Below are positions 26,392-35,229 of a DNA stretch of 64,000 nucleotides, piece by piece (within the stretch, counting starts at the first letter, position 1; each line of letters opens with the position of its first letter). The stretch comes from Streptomyces nojiriensis (GTDB lineage Bacteria; Actinomycetota; Actinomycetes; Streptomycetales; Streptomycetaceae). The stretch spans positions 1,550,001 through 1,614,000 of the forward strand of contig NZ_CP071139.1 of the NCBI RefSeq assembly GCF_017639205.1, read 5' to 3'. A program made the position numbers and the translations under genes. The notes below the pieces were generated by a model. The model worked only from the letters and a program-made list of their open reading frames with translations, made no database searches and was not told the origin of the DNA.

Positions 26392-29300
26392 TTGAATCGG
26401 TTTGTCTTCAGAGTGCTGGGGCCGCTGCTCGTCCAGACCGATGACGGCCCGCTGCGCATCAACGGCCGGCGGCAGGCCACGGTCCTGTCGATGCTGCTGC
26501 TCTACGCCGACCGGATCGTTTCGGTGGACACCCTGGTGGACGCCGTCTGGCCGGATTCTCCCCCGGCGACGGCCCGCAACCAGATCGCCATCTGTGTGGC
26601 CACCCTCCGCAAGACCTTCAAGCAGGCCGGGGTGACCGATCTGCTGATCACCTCTCCCCCGGGCTACCTGCTGGCCAAGGGGGAGCACCGGATCGACGTC
26701 CAGGAGTTCATGGAGCGCGCCGAGCAGGGGCGGGACGCGGCCCGGCACGGCCGGACCGAAGAGGCCTGCACGCACTTCGAGGAGGCGCTCAGCATCTGGC
26801 GGGGCTCCGCGCTGGACGAGCCGTCCGGCTCCCGGCTGGAGGCGGAGACCACCAGGCTGGAGCAGATGCGGCTCGCGCTGATGGAGGAACGTGCCGGGCT
26901 GATGCTCCAGCTGGGCCGGCACCGCGCGCTCACCGGTGAGCTCACCGAACTGGTGGCCAGCCACCCCCTGCGCGAGCAGTGCCGCGAACACCTCATGCTG
27001 GCCCTGTACCGGTCGGGGCAGCGGGCCGAGGCCCTCGAGGTGTTCCTGCACGGCCGCCGGTTACTCACCGACCAGCTCGGGATCGAACCCGGTCCCGGGC
27101 TGCGTCAGCTGCACGAGCTGATCCTGCGCGACTCCCCCGAACTGACCCGGCCGCCCGCCACCGCGGCGCCCGCGCCGGCGGCCCTGAGCACCATCCCGGC
27201 ACAACTGCCCGCGGACGTCATGGCGTTCACCGGCCGGCAGCCGGAGATGACCTCCCTGGACCGGCTCCTGAAGGAGCCCTACAACCCGCACACCCCGGCG
27301 CTGGCGACCATCGTCGGCGTGGGCGGGGTGGGCAAGACCGCACTCGCGGTGCACTGGGCGAGCCAGGTCGCCGACCAGTTCCCGGACGGCCAGCTCTTCG
27401 CCGATCTGCGCGGGTACGACGAGGAGCACGCGCCGGTGTCCCCCGCCGCCGTGCTCGACCGCTTCCTGCGCGCCCTCGGGGTCGGCGCGCCCCAGATACC
27501 GGCGGACCCCGACGAGCGGGCCTCGCTCTTCCGGAGCCTGCTCAGCACCCGCAAGACACTGATCGTCCTGGACAACGTACGTTCCTTCCACCAGCTCAGA
27601 CCCCTGCTCCCGGGCGGCGGACGCAGCGTGGTGCTGGCCACCAGCCGGGAGAGCCTGGGTGATCTGACCGGGGACTACACGGCACTGACCCTGCGGCTGC
27701 GGATGCTGGAGCCGACCGAGGCGACGGCGCTGCTGATCAAACTGGCCGGGGCCGACCGGTTCGGCAGCGACCCGGTGGCGGTGGAACAGCTCGGCGCCCT
27801 GTGCGACTGCCTTCCGCTCGCGCTGCGGATCGCCGGGGCGCGGCTGGCGGCGAAACCCAATCTGAGCGTACGGAGCCTGGTGGCGCGGCTGCGCGACCAC
27901 CGCTCCCGCCTCGACGTGCTGAGCCCGGGCGAGGGCGGGGTGCGCGCCGGCTTCCGGCTCACCTACCGGGACCTGCCGCCGGAGACGGCCCGGATGTACC
28001 GCAGGCTCGGCCTGCTGCGCACGGCGGACTTCGCCGCCTGGGCGGGGGCGGCCGTACTGGACACCGATGTGTGGCACGCGGAGGAGCTGATCGACCAGCT
28101 GGTCGACGCGCAGCTGCTGGAGGTGGCCGACGCCGAGCCCGGGCGGGCCGCCCGCTACCGGTTCCAGGACCTGCTGCGGCTGTTCGCCCGCGAGCGGGCG
28201 GAGTCGGACGAGCCGGAGGGGGAGACCGACGCCGCGCTGGAGCGGGCCTTCGCGTCCTGGCTCTGGCTGGCCGAGGAGGCGCACCGGCGGATCGACGGGC
28301 GCCGGTTCCCGGTGGGCCGGACGCCGGCGCCGGCCCCGCGCTTCCTGCCGGAGCTGGCCGACGAGCTGCTGGCCGCGCCGATGGACTGGTTCGAGTCGGA
28401 GCGCACGGCCGTGACGGACCTGGTGGCGCACGCGGCGGAGACGGGCCGGGCCCGGTACGCGTGGACGCTGACCGAGAGCGCGGTTCCGCACTTCGAGACG
28501 AAGAACTACCTGGAGGACTGGCAGCGCTGCGCCGAGCAGGCGCTGGCCTCGGCCCGGCGCACCGGCGACGAACCGGGCGAGGCGACGATGCTGCGGCTGC
28601 TGGGGTCGCTGGCGATCTACCAGCGGCGGTACGAGCAGGCCGAGGGCTGGAACATGGCCGCGCTGCGGCTGCTGCGCAACACCGGTGACGTGGGCGGGGC
28701 GGCGCTCGCCCAGCGGAACCTCGCCATGTGCGCGCGGTTCCAGGGGGACTGGGAGCGGGCCCTGGAGTACTGCGAGGCGGCCCTCGGCGGTTTCCACTCG
28801 TCGGGTGACATCGGGAACGAGGCCCATCTGCTCGGCTTCCAGGCGCAGATCGAGCTGGACCGGGGCAACGTGGGCGGCGCGCTGCCGCTCGCGGAGCGGG
28901 CGGTGGCGCTGAGCGCCCGTACCGGATCGGTACGGGCGGAGGCGCAGAACGTGTACCGGCTGGCCGAGGTCCGGCTGCGCGCGGGAGATCTGGGCGAGGC
29001 CGCGGAGGCCTTCGGCGCGGTACTGCGGCTGACCCGGGGCGAGGGCGACCGGGTCGGGGAGGCGCACGCGCTGCGGGGGCTGGGACAGACGCAGTGGAGC
29101 CAGGGCCTGCTGTCGGCGGCGGGAGGGACGCTGCAGCAGGCCCTGGAGATCACGGATGAGCTGGCGGACCGGTTCCTGTACGCCCGGGTGGAGACCGATC
29201 TGGGATGTGTGGCGGCGATCGGCGGCCGCCCGGCGGAGGCGGCGGAGCGGTTCCGGCGGGCGCGGGCCGCCTTCGGCGAGGTCGGCGCGCAGCCCTGGCG

Positions 29301-29436
29301 GGCTCAGGCGGGCCGGCTGCTGGCGGCGGTCCAGGACGCGGCGGGCGAACCGGGCGGTGGGGACGCCGGTGAGTTGCCGCATCGTTCCTTCACCGCGGCG
29401 GAATTGACCTCGCTGCTGACGTGCCCGGAGGACTAG
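26392..29436 (+). CDS. AfsR-type SARP regulator with NB-ARC and TPR domains
   Basis: A 1014-residue regulator. Order: winged-helix OmpR-like DNA-binding domain (1-100), BTAD (105-250, ending at LHELILRDSPEL), NB-ARC ATPase (280-560) with Walker A GVGGVGKT near residue 308 and TLIVLDN near 390, then a long TPR region (about 690-980). AfsR relatives bind tandem repeats upstream of biosynthetic promoters and use the ATPase/TPR part as a sensor. The TTG at 26392 follows CGGGGGA. Codon 224 (27061-27063) is TTA, so translation probably needs the bldA leucyl tRNA and is delayed to development. It stands first in the NRPS cluster, upstream of a secreted-peptide gene. Confidence 0.9.
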   Translation: MNRFVFRVLGPLLVQTDDGPLRINGRRQATVLSMLLLYADRIVSVDTLVDAVWPDSPPATARNQIAICVATLRKTFKQAGVTDLLITSPPGYLLAKGEHRIDVQEFMERAEQGRDAARHGRTEEACTHFEEALSIWRGSALDEPSGSRLEAETTRLEQMRLALMEERAGLMLQLGRHRALTGELTELVASHPLREQCREHLMLALYRSGQRAEALEVFLHGRRLLTDQLGIEPGPGLRQLHELILRDSPELTRPPATAAPAPAALSTIPAQLPADVMAFTGRQPEMTSLDRLLKEPYNPHTPALATIVGVGGVGKTALAVHWASQVADQFPDGQLFADLRGYDEEHAPVSPAAVLDRFLRALGVGAPQIPADPDERASLFRSLLSTRKTLIVLDNVRSFHQLRPLLPGGGRSVVLATSRESLGDLTGDYTALTLRLRMLEPTEATALLIKLAGADRFGSDPVAVEQLGALCDCLPLALRIAGARLAAKPNLSVRSLVARLRDHRSRLDVLSPGEGGVRAGFRLTYRDLPPETARMYRRLGLLRTADFAAWAGAAVLDTDVWHAEELIDQLVDAQLLEVADAEPGRAARYRFQDLLRLFARERAESDEPEGETDAALERAFASWLWLAEEAHRRIDGRRFPVGRTPAPAPRFLPELADELLAAPMDWFESERTAVTDLVAHAAETGRARYAWTLTESAVPHFETKNYLEDWQRCAEQALASARRTGDEPGEATMLRLLGSLAIYQRRYEQAEGWNMAALRLLRNTGDVGGAALAQRNLAMCARFQGDWERALEYCEAALGGFHSSGDIGNEAHLLGFQAQIELDRGNVGGALPLAERAVALSARTGSVRAEAQNVYRLAEVRLRAGDLGEAAEAFGAVLRLTRGEGDRVGEAHALRGLGQTQWSQGLLSAAGGTLQQALEITDELADRFLYARVETDLGCVAAIGGRPAEAAERFRRARAAFGEVGAQPWRAQAGRLLAAVQDAAGEPGGGDAGELPHRSFTAAELTSLLTCPED

Positions 29437-29464
29437 ACGCTCTGACGGCCGGCGGCGCGGCGCA

Positions 29465-29502
29465 GGGGCGGGGCAGGGGCAGGGGCGGGGGTGGGGGCTG
29501 GG
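29465..29502 (+). other. G-run tract with quadruplex potential
   Basis: Seven closely spaced runs of three to five G, separated by one to three bases, lie between the convergent ends of the AfsR-type regulator gene (29436) and the peptide gene (29515). Such a tract can form a G-quadruplex in the strand given here, and in the RNA of the regulator gene's 3' end. It may act as a transcription end or as RNA protection; no ordinary hairpin terminator is visible. Confidence 0.35.
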
Positions 29503-29514
29503 CAGGAGCGCGGG

Positions 29515-29736
29515 TCAGCCCCAGGGCATGTCGCCGTGCTTGCCGGCGGAGCCGGGGTGCGGGGGGACCAGCGGCTTGACGACGCCCCAGGGCATGTCGT
29601 CGTCGGCCTGCGCGGTGGTGTGCGTGTCCGCCAGGACGGCCGACGCTCCCCCCGTGCCGACGAACACCCCCGCAAGAACGAGCAGGCAGGCCGCCGCCGT
29701 CGTGTTCGCCGTCTTCACCGTCAGCGTGCTGCGCAT
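29515..29736 (-). CDS. Small secreted peptide precursor with two DMPWG motifs
   Basis: A 73-residue precursor. Residues 1-36 are a clear signal peptide (MRSTLTVKTA, a hydrophobic core, and an A-x-A type end at ASAVLA). The remainder, about 37 residues, is Pro/Gly/Asp-rich and contains DDDMPWG ending at residue 51 and DMPWG again as the last five residues. The ATG at 29736 follows GAGGGGA. It lies between, and is transcribed toward, the TPR-containing AfsR-type regulator and divergently from a second one. I do not recognise it from a named family. Context suggests a signalling peptide sensed by one of these regulators; that is inference only. A cell-surface or waste role is possible. Confidence 0.65.
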   Translation of the reverse strand: MRSTLTVKTANTTAAACLLVLAGVFVGTGGASAVLADTHTTAQADDDMPWGVVKPLVPPHPGSAGKHGDMPWG

Positions 29737-29936
29737 CTGGGAATCCCCTCTCGGTGGAGCATCACTGCCGCTCGCTGCGGCATGAATGGAACAGTAGGGA
29801 CGCCTCCTTTTCCTTCCGTGTTCCATCGATTTCGTGACCCGGTCCGCCCTCGAAATCGCCACGATATCGAGGAGACAACGCACTCCACTAGCTTCGTTCA
29901 GAGATTCTTCTCCATGAATCACGGATGGGGCGGTAC
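29737..29936. promoter_or_regulatory. Divergent promoter region of peptide gene and second SARP gene
   Basis: These 200 bases separate the two divergent starts and contain a relatively AT-rich part (29810-29920), including CCACGATATCG and CACTAGCTTC. Both promoters must lie here. I see no 11-base SARP-type tandem repeat in it. Confidence 0.4.
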
Positions 29937-31808
29937 ATGGAATTCCGAGTGCTCGGGCCAGTCGAGGTACGGCGGGACGGCCGCCGGGTCGCGTTCTCCG
30001 GGGCGAAGCTGCACACCGTGCTCGCGGCGCTCCTGGTGGCCCGTGAAGAGGTGATCTCCGACGAACGGCTGTGCCGGCTGCTGTGGGGCTGGGCTCCACC
30101 GGCCACCGTCAGCGCACAGCTCTACACCTACGTTTCCCGTTTGCGCAAGATTCTCGGCGACGATGTTCTGATCGATCGTCGGCCGCCCGGATATGCCATG
30201 AGCATCGGTAATGCGACGCTTGACCTGAGCGAATTCGAGAAGCTGGCGCTCAGCGGCCGCGAGGCACTGGTCGCCGAGGACTTCGAAAAGGCCGGTGAGC
30301 TGCTGCGCGGCGCCCTGGCCCGGTGGAACGGCCTGCCCTTCGCCAACGCCACGGAATACCTCGCCGACGCCGAGGCGCCGCGGCTGACCGAGGCCCGGGC
30401 GGTCACCCTGGAGCACCGCATCGCGGCCGATCTCGCGCTGGGCCGGCACGAGCAGATCACCGGCGAGCTCACCGGCCTGGTCGCCGAGTTCCCGCTGCGC
30501 GAGCGCATCCGGTGCCAGCTGATGACCGCCCTGTGCCGGTCGGGGCGGCAGGCGGACGCCATCCACCTCTTCCACCACGGCCGTGCGGTGCTCGCCGACG
30601 AGCTGGGCGTGAACCCGGGCGAGGAGCTCCAGGCCACCTACCGGGCGCTGCTGGAGGGCACCTTGGACCGGCAGCCGCGCTCCGCGCCCGCCGTACTGGC
30701 CGGCCCCCGGCGGGACGCGGCCGGCCGCCGGGACGGCGCCCCGGCCATGCTGCCCCCCGACACCGTCGACTTCACCGGCCGGGAGCCCGAACTGGATCTG
30801 CTGTGCCGTGCGCTGGCCCCCGATGCGCAGGGCTCCGGGCGGCCCCGCCGGGTCCTGGTCACCGGTATGGCAGGACTCGGCAAGACCGCCCTCGCCGTCC
30901 ACGCGGCGCACCGCTGCCAGCGGCACTTCCCCGACGGGCAGTTGTACGCCGACCTGCGCGCGCCCGACGGCACCCCCCGGCACCCCACCCGGGTGCTGCG
31001 CGGGCTGCTGCGCGCGCTGGGGCCGATGGAGGACGTACCGGACGGCGACGACCAGGACCAGCTGGTCCGGCTCTACCGGGAGCGGACCCGGGGCAGGCAG
31101 CTGCTGATCGTGCTGGACAACGCCTCCGGGGCCGCCCAGCTGGGGCCGCTGCTGCCCAACACGCCGGAGCCGGCGGTCCTGGTCACCGGGCGGACCGCCC
31201 TGCCCACCGTGGCCGGGGCGCACACCGTGGCCCTCGCCCCCCTGGCGCGCCGGGACTCGCTGGAGCTGCTCTCGGCCGCGGCCGGTCCGGCCCGGGTGGC
31301 CTCGGCGCCCGGGGCGGCGTCCGCGATCGTCGAGCACTGCGCCGGTCTGCCGCTGGCCCTGCGGATCGTCGGGACCCGGATCGCGGCCCGGCCGCACTCC
31401 ACTCCGGACCGGCTGGCCCGCCGGCTGGCGGATCCCGTCACCCGGCTGCGGGAGCTGCACTCGGGCGATCTGGACGTGCACAGCTCGCTGCTGCCGTCCT
31501 GGCGGGCGCTGGACCCCGAGGTACGGGCGGTGTTCCCGGCACTGGCCGCGCTCGGCCCGCAGCCGTTCCCGGCGGCGGAGGCGGCCCTCTCGCTGAGCCT
31601 GCCGGAGGCCGAGGCCGAGCGGCTGCTGGAGGCGCTGGCCGACGCGGCCCTGCTGGAGGTCAGCGGCGCGGACGAGTGGGGCCAGCCCTGCTACCTGTTC
31701 CATCCGCTCGTACGGCTCTTCGCGCTCTCCCTGGGCGAGGGGGCCGCAGCCGACCGCGGGGCCGCCGCCCGGACGGAACATAACCGGCGGCTAACTCACC
31801 GCCCCTAG
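29937..31808 (+). CDS. AfsR-like SARP regulator with NB-ARC domain, no TPR
   Basis: A 623-residue regulator: winged-helix domain at 1-95 (LGPVEVRRDGRRVAF, SAQLYTYVSRLRKILG), BTAD at 100-245, and NB-ARC domain at about 275-560 with Walker A GMAGLGKT near 309 and QLLIVLDNASG near 388. It stops about 60 residues after the NB-ARC domain, so it lacks the TPR sensor of full AfsR. The ATG at 29937 has GGGGCGG upstream; an ATG four codons earlier is possible. It is followed after 91 bases by the first NRPS gene on the same strand and likely activates that operon. Confidence 0.88.
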   Translation: MEFRVLGPVEVRRDGRRVAFSGAKLHTVLAALLVAREEVISDERLCRLLWGWAPPATVSAQLYTYVSRLRKILGDDVLIDRRPPGYAMSIGNATLDLSEFEKLALSGREALVAEDFEKAGELLRGALARWNGLPFANATEYLADAEAPRLTEARAVTLEHRIAADLALGRHEQITGELTGLVAEFPLRERIRCQLMTALCRSGRQADAIHLFHHGRAVLADELGVNPGEELQATYRALLEGTLDRQPRSAPAVLAGPRRDAAGRRDGAPAMLPPDTVDFTGREPELDLLCRALAPDAQGSGRPRRVLVTGMAGLGKTALAVHAAHRCQRHFPDGQLYADLRAPDGTPRHPTRVLRGLLRALGPMEDVPDGDDQDQLVRLYRERTRGRQLLIVLDNASGAAQLGPLLPNTPEPAVLVTGRTALPTVAGAHTVALAPLARRDSLELLSAAAGPARVASAPGAASAIVEHCAGLPLALRIVGTRIAARPHSTPDRLARRLADPVTRLRELHSGDLDVHSSLLPSWRALDPEVRAVFPALAALGPQPFPAAEAALSLSLPEAEAERLLEALADAALLEVSGADEWGQPCYLFHPLVRLFALSLGEGAAADRGAAARTEHNRRLTHRP

Positions 31809-31899
31809 CCTCGCCCTGCCCCGCAGCAGGGCGCTCCGGCCCGTACCCACCCCAGGCAAGAACCAGCCAACGGCCCGTAACACCGAATGGAGTTGGACC

Positions 31900-34800
31900 A
31901 TGACCGAGCTCCTGCCCGCTCGCGCGGACAGTGCCGCGTCCTTCCCGATGACCGAGACGCAGCAGGCACTGATGATCGGGCGAGGTGAAGCAGTCGAGCT
32001 GGGCGGTATCGGCTGCTACGGATACTTCGAATGGGAGCGTGCGGACCTCGATCCCGAGCGTTTCGCCGCCGCCTGGCGCAAGGTGGTCGCCCGGCACGAC
32101 ATGCTCCGCGCGATCGGCCGCACGGACGGCACGCAGTGGGTGCCCGCCGACCCGCTGCCCTTCGAGATACCGGTCGTGGACCTGAGCGGACTGTCCGCCG
32201 ACGCCTCGCGGGAGCGGCTCGCGGCGCTGCGGGACGAGATGAGCCACGTGGTCTTCCCGGTGGGCAGCTGGCCGTTGTTCGACCTGCGGATCATCCGGCT
32301 GGGCGGGCCGGGGAACCTGAGCCGGGTCCACCTCGGAATCGACCTGCAGGTGCTGGACGCCTCCAGTGCCTTCCAGGTGCTCTTCCCCGAGCTGGTCGAC
32401 CTCTACGAGGACCCGGACGCCGAACTCCCGGAGCCCGGCATCGGCTTCGCCGAGTACGCCCGCTGGCGCGCCGACGCGCTGCCGCACACCGAGGCCTTCC
32501 GCACCGCCCGCGACTACTGGGTGGAGCGCGTCCCCACCCTGCCGCCGGCCCCCTCGCTGCCCACGGGCGGCTCCGCCGGCGGCGGGCGCGAGGTGCGCTT
32601 CGACCGCCGCGAGCACCGCCTCTCCCCCGCGGACTGGCAGCGCTTCTCCGCCCGGGCGCGGGAGGCGGGTCTGACGCCGTCGGTCCTGCTCACCGCCGCC
32701 TTCGCCGAGGTGGTCCGGTGCTGGGCGGAGGAGTCCGACTTCACCATCAACTACCCGGTCTTCCAGCGCCCGGCGGTGCATCCGGGCATCACCGGGGTCC
32801 TCGGTGACTTCACCAACGCCGTGATGCTCGCCGCCGACGGCTCGGGCGCGACCTTCCTGGACCGGGCGCACGCCCTGCGCGACCAGCTCGCCCGCGACGC
32901 GGAGCACGGTGCCTTCAACGGCGTCCGCGTGTTGCGCGAGCTGACCCGGCTGCACGGGGTGGGCGCGCAGGCCGGCATGCCGGTGGTCGTGACCAGCCTG
33001 CTCGACTACCCGGTGCGCCGGCCCGTCACGGACCTGGGCCGGGAGGTGTACTCGATCTCGCAGACCCCGCAGGTCTCGCTCGACGTACAGCTGCGCGAAC
33101 TGGCCGGTGAGCTGCGCGTCATCTGGGACTTCGTCGACGGGGCGTTCGCACCCGGCTTCGTCGACGCCGCTTTCGGCGTGTACGTGGACCTGCTGGAGCG
33201 GCTCACGCGGGACCCGGAGTCCCTGCACACCCGGCGCTTCGACCTGATCCCGGCGGCCGAGCGGACCCTGCGCCGGCAGGTCAACGACACCGCCGGGCAG
33301 ATCCCGTACACCACCTTGCACGAGCTGTTCGCGCAGCAGGTGGGGCGCACGCCCGACGCCGAGGCCGTGGTGGACGCCTCCGGGCGGCGGCTGAGCTACG
33401 GCGAGCTGGCCTCGTACGCCTGGCGGATCGGGCACACGCTGCGGGACCACGGGGCGGCCCCGGGCGAGCTGGTCGCCGTGGTGATGGAGAAGGGCTGGGA
33501 GCAGTACGCCGCGGTGTACGGGATCCTCGCCTCCGGCGCCGCGTACCTGCCGCTGGACCCGTCCGTGCCGCCGGAGCGGCTGCGCCGGCTGCTCACCGAG
33601 GCCAAGGTCGACCGGATCCTCACCCAGTCCTGGCTGGACTCCCGGATCAGCTGGCCCCCCGCGGCCCGCCGCTACCGGGTCGACCAGGACTTCGAGTCCG
33701 GGACCGCCACCCGGCCGGACACCGCGCAGACCCCGGCGGACCTCGCGTACACGATCTTCACCTCGGGCTCGACCGGTGAGCCCAAGGGGGTGATGGTCGA
33801 CCACATCGGCGTGGTCAACCTGGTCCGCGATGTCGCGACACGCTTCGAGGTCGGTGCGCGGGACCGGCTGCTGGCCATCTCCGGGCTGCACTTCGACGCC
33901 TCGATCTACGACGTGTTCGGGGTGCTGACGCAGGGCGGGACCGTGGTGCTGCCGCCGCCGTTCGAGCACGCCGAGCCCGACGTGTGGGCGGATCTGGTCC
34001 AGGCCGAGCAGGTCACCCTGTGGAATTCCGTACCCGTCCTGATGGAGCTGCTGGTCGGCGAGGCCGAGGTGCGCGAGCGGCGCGGCGTCGGCCGGCCGCT
34101 GGAGTCCCTGCGACTGTCGGTGCTCTCCGGCGACTGGATCCCGCTGACGCTGCCGGACCGGCTGCGGGCGCAGAGCCCCCGGATCCAGGTGGTGGGTTCG
34201 GGCGGTCCGACCGAGACGATCTGCTGGTCGCTGTTCCAGCCGATCGGCGAGGTCGACCCCTCCTGGACGAGCATCCCGTACGGCAAGCCGATCACCAACC
34301 AGCGCTACTACATCGTCGATGCGGCCGGCTACGAGCGCCCGCTCGGGGTGGTCGGCGAGATGGCCGTGGCCAGCGACGTCGGGCTCGCGCTCGGCTACTG
34401 GAACGACGCGGAGCGCACCGCGAGCCGGTTCGTGCACCTCCCGGAGAGCGGCGAACGCGCCTATCTGACCGGTGACCTGGGCCGGTACCTACCGGACGGC
34501 AGCATCGAGATCCTGGGCCGGGACGACTTCCAGGTGAAGATCCAGGGCCACCGGATCGAGCTCGGCGAGATCGAGGCCGTGCTGCGCCAGGACGCCGAGG
34601 TCGAGGCGGCCGTGGTGGTGGCCCCGGCCAGCGCGCACGGGGTGCGGCGGCTGCACGCCTTCGTCGTGGCCGGGGCCGAGGCGGCGGGGCCGGTGCTGGA
34701 GCGGCTCGCCGCGCAGCTCCCCGGCTACATGGTGCCGGCCGCGCTCACGGTGCTGCCGGAACTGCCGCTGACCCGCAACGGCAAGGTCGACCGGCTGCTG

Positions 34801-35175
34801 CTGGCCTCCTCCGCCGGGCGCCAGCAGTCCGCCGACGAGGCGGCGGTACGCGACGCCGGGGACGGGCCGGGCAGCGCGCTGGAGCTCGTGCTGTGCGCGG
34901 CCGTCGCCGACATCCTGGGCCTCGACGGGGTGGCGCCCGGTGACAACTTCTTCAGCCTGGGCGGCGATTCGCTCAGCGGTACTCGGCTGGCCGGTCTGCT
35001 CAAGGAGCTGCTGGGGGTGCCGGTGCCGGTGAAGACCGTGTTCCAGAACCCGCTGATCTCCGAGCTGGCCGGGAAGATCGCCGCCGACGAGCAGCACGGC
35101 GCGGAGGCGGTCGCGGCCGCCGAGGCCTTCGGCGAACTGGACGACGAGACGGACACCGCCGATGCGGACGGCTGA
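31900..35175 (+). CDS. NRPS module Cy-A-PCP, predicted alpha-methylserine/oxazoline-forming
   Basis: A 1091-residue single module. The heterocyclisation domain (10-435) has its DxxxxDxxS motif as D148-LQVL-D153-AS-S156, plus GDFTN and SQTPQVSLDVQ. The A domain (about 465-945) has FTSGSTGEPKG and reads as specificity code D-A-Y-N-V-S-S-C-W-K, close to cysteine codes (D-L-Y-N-L-S-L-I-W-K) but with smaller residues. The PCP has its phosphopantetheine Ser at residue 1024 in LGGDSL. The domain order equals FmoA3, which joins alpha-methylserine and forms 4-methyloxazoline in JBIR-34/35 (from memory). An SHMT homologue follows after 54 bases and could supply that amino acid. Serine, threonine or cysteine remain alternatives. 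Confidence 0.85.
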   Translation: MTELLPARADSAASFPMTETQQALMIGRGEAVELGGIGCYGYFEWERADLDPERFAAAWRKVVARHDMLRAIGRTDGTQWVPADPLPFEIPVVDLSGLSADASRERLAALRDEMSHVVFPVGSWPLFDLRIIRLGGPGNLSRVHLGIDLQVLDASSAFQVLFPELVDLYEDPDAELPEPGIGFAEYARWRADALPHTEAFRTARDYWVERVPTLPPAPSLPTGGSAGGGREVRFDRREHRLSPADWQRFSARAREAGLTPSVLLTAAFAEVVRCWAEESDFTINYPVFQRPAVHPGITGVLGDFTNAVMLAADGSGATFLDRAHALRDQLARDAEHGAFNGVRVLRELTRLHGVGAQAGMPVVVTSLLDYPVRRPVTDLGREVYSISQTPQVSLDVQLRELAGELRVIWDFVDGAFAPGFVDAAFGVYVDLLERLTRDPESLHTRRFDLIPAAERTLRRQVNDTAGQIPYTTLHELFAQQVGRTPDAEAVVDASGRRLSYGELASYAWRIGHTLRDHGAAPGELVAVVMEKGWEQYAAVYGILASGAAYLPLDPSVPPERLRRLLTEAKVDRILTQSWLDSRISWPPAARRYRVDQDFESGTATRPDTAQTPADLAYTIFTSGSTGEPKGVMVDHIGVVNLVRDVATRFEVGARDRLLAISGLHFDASIYDVFGVLTQGGTVVLPPPFEHAEPDVWADLVQAEQVTLWNSVPVLMELLVGEAEVRERRGVGRPLESLRLSVLSGDWIPLTLPDRLRAQSPRIQVVGSGGPTETICWSLFQPIGEVDPSWTSIPYGKPITNQRYYIVDAAGYERPLGVVGEMAVASDVGLALGYWNDAERTASRFVHLPESGERAYLTGDLGRYLPDGSIEILGRDDFQVKIQGHRIELGEIEAVLRQDAEVEAAVVVAPASAHGVRRLHAFVVAGAEAAGPVLERLAAQLPGYMVPAALTVLPELPLTRNGKVDRLLLASSAGRQQSADEAAVRDAGDGPGSALELVLCAAVADILGLDGVAPGDNFFSLGGDSLSGTRLAGLLKELLGVPVPVKTVFQNPLISELAGKIAADEQHGAEAVAAAEAFGELDDETDTADADG

Positions 35176-35229
35176 GGACCCGAGCCGGTTCAGCACGGCC
35201 ATCACGGACGATTCCGAGAGGGGACAGTC

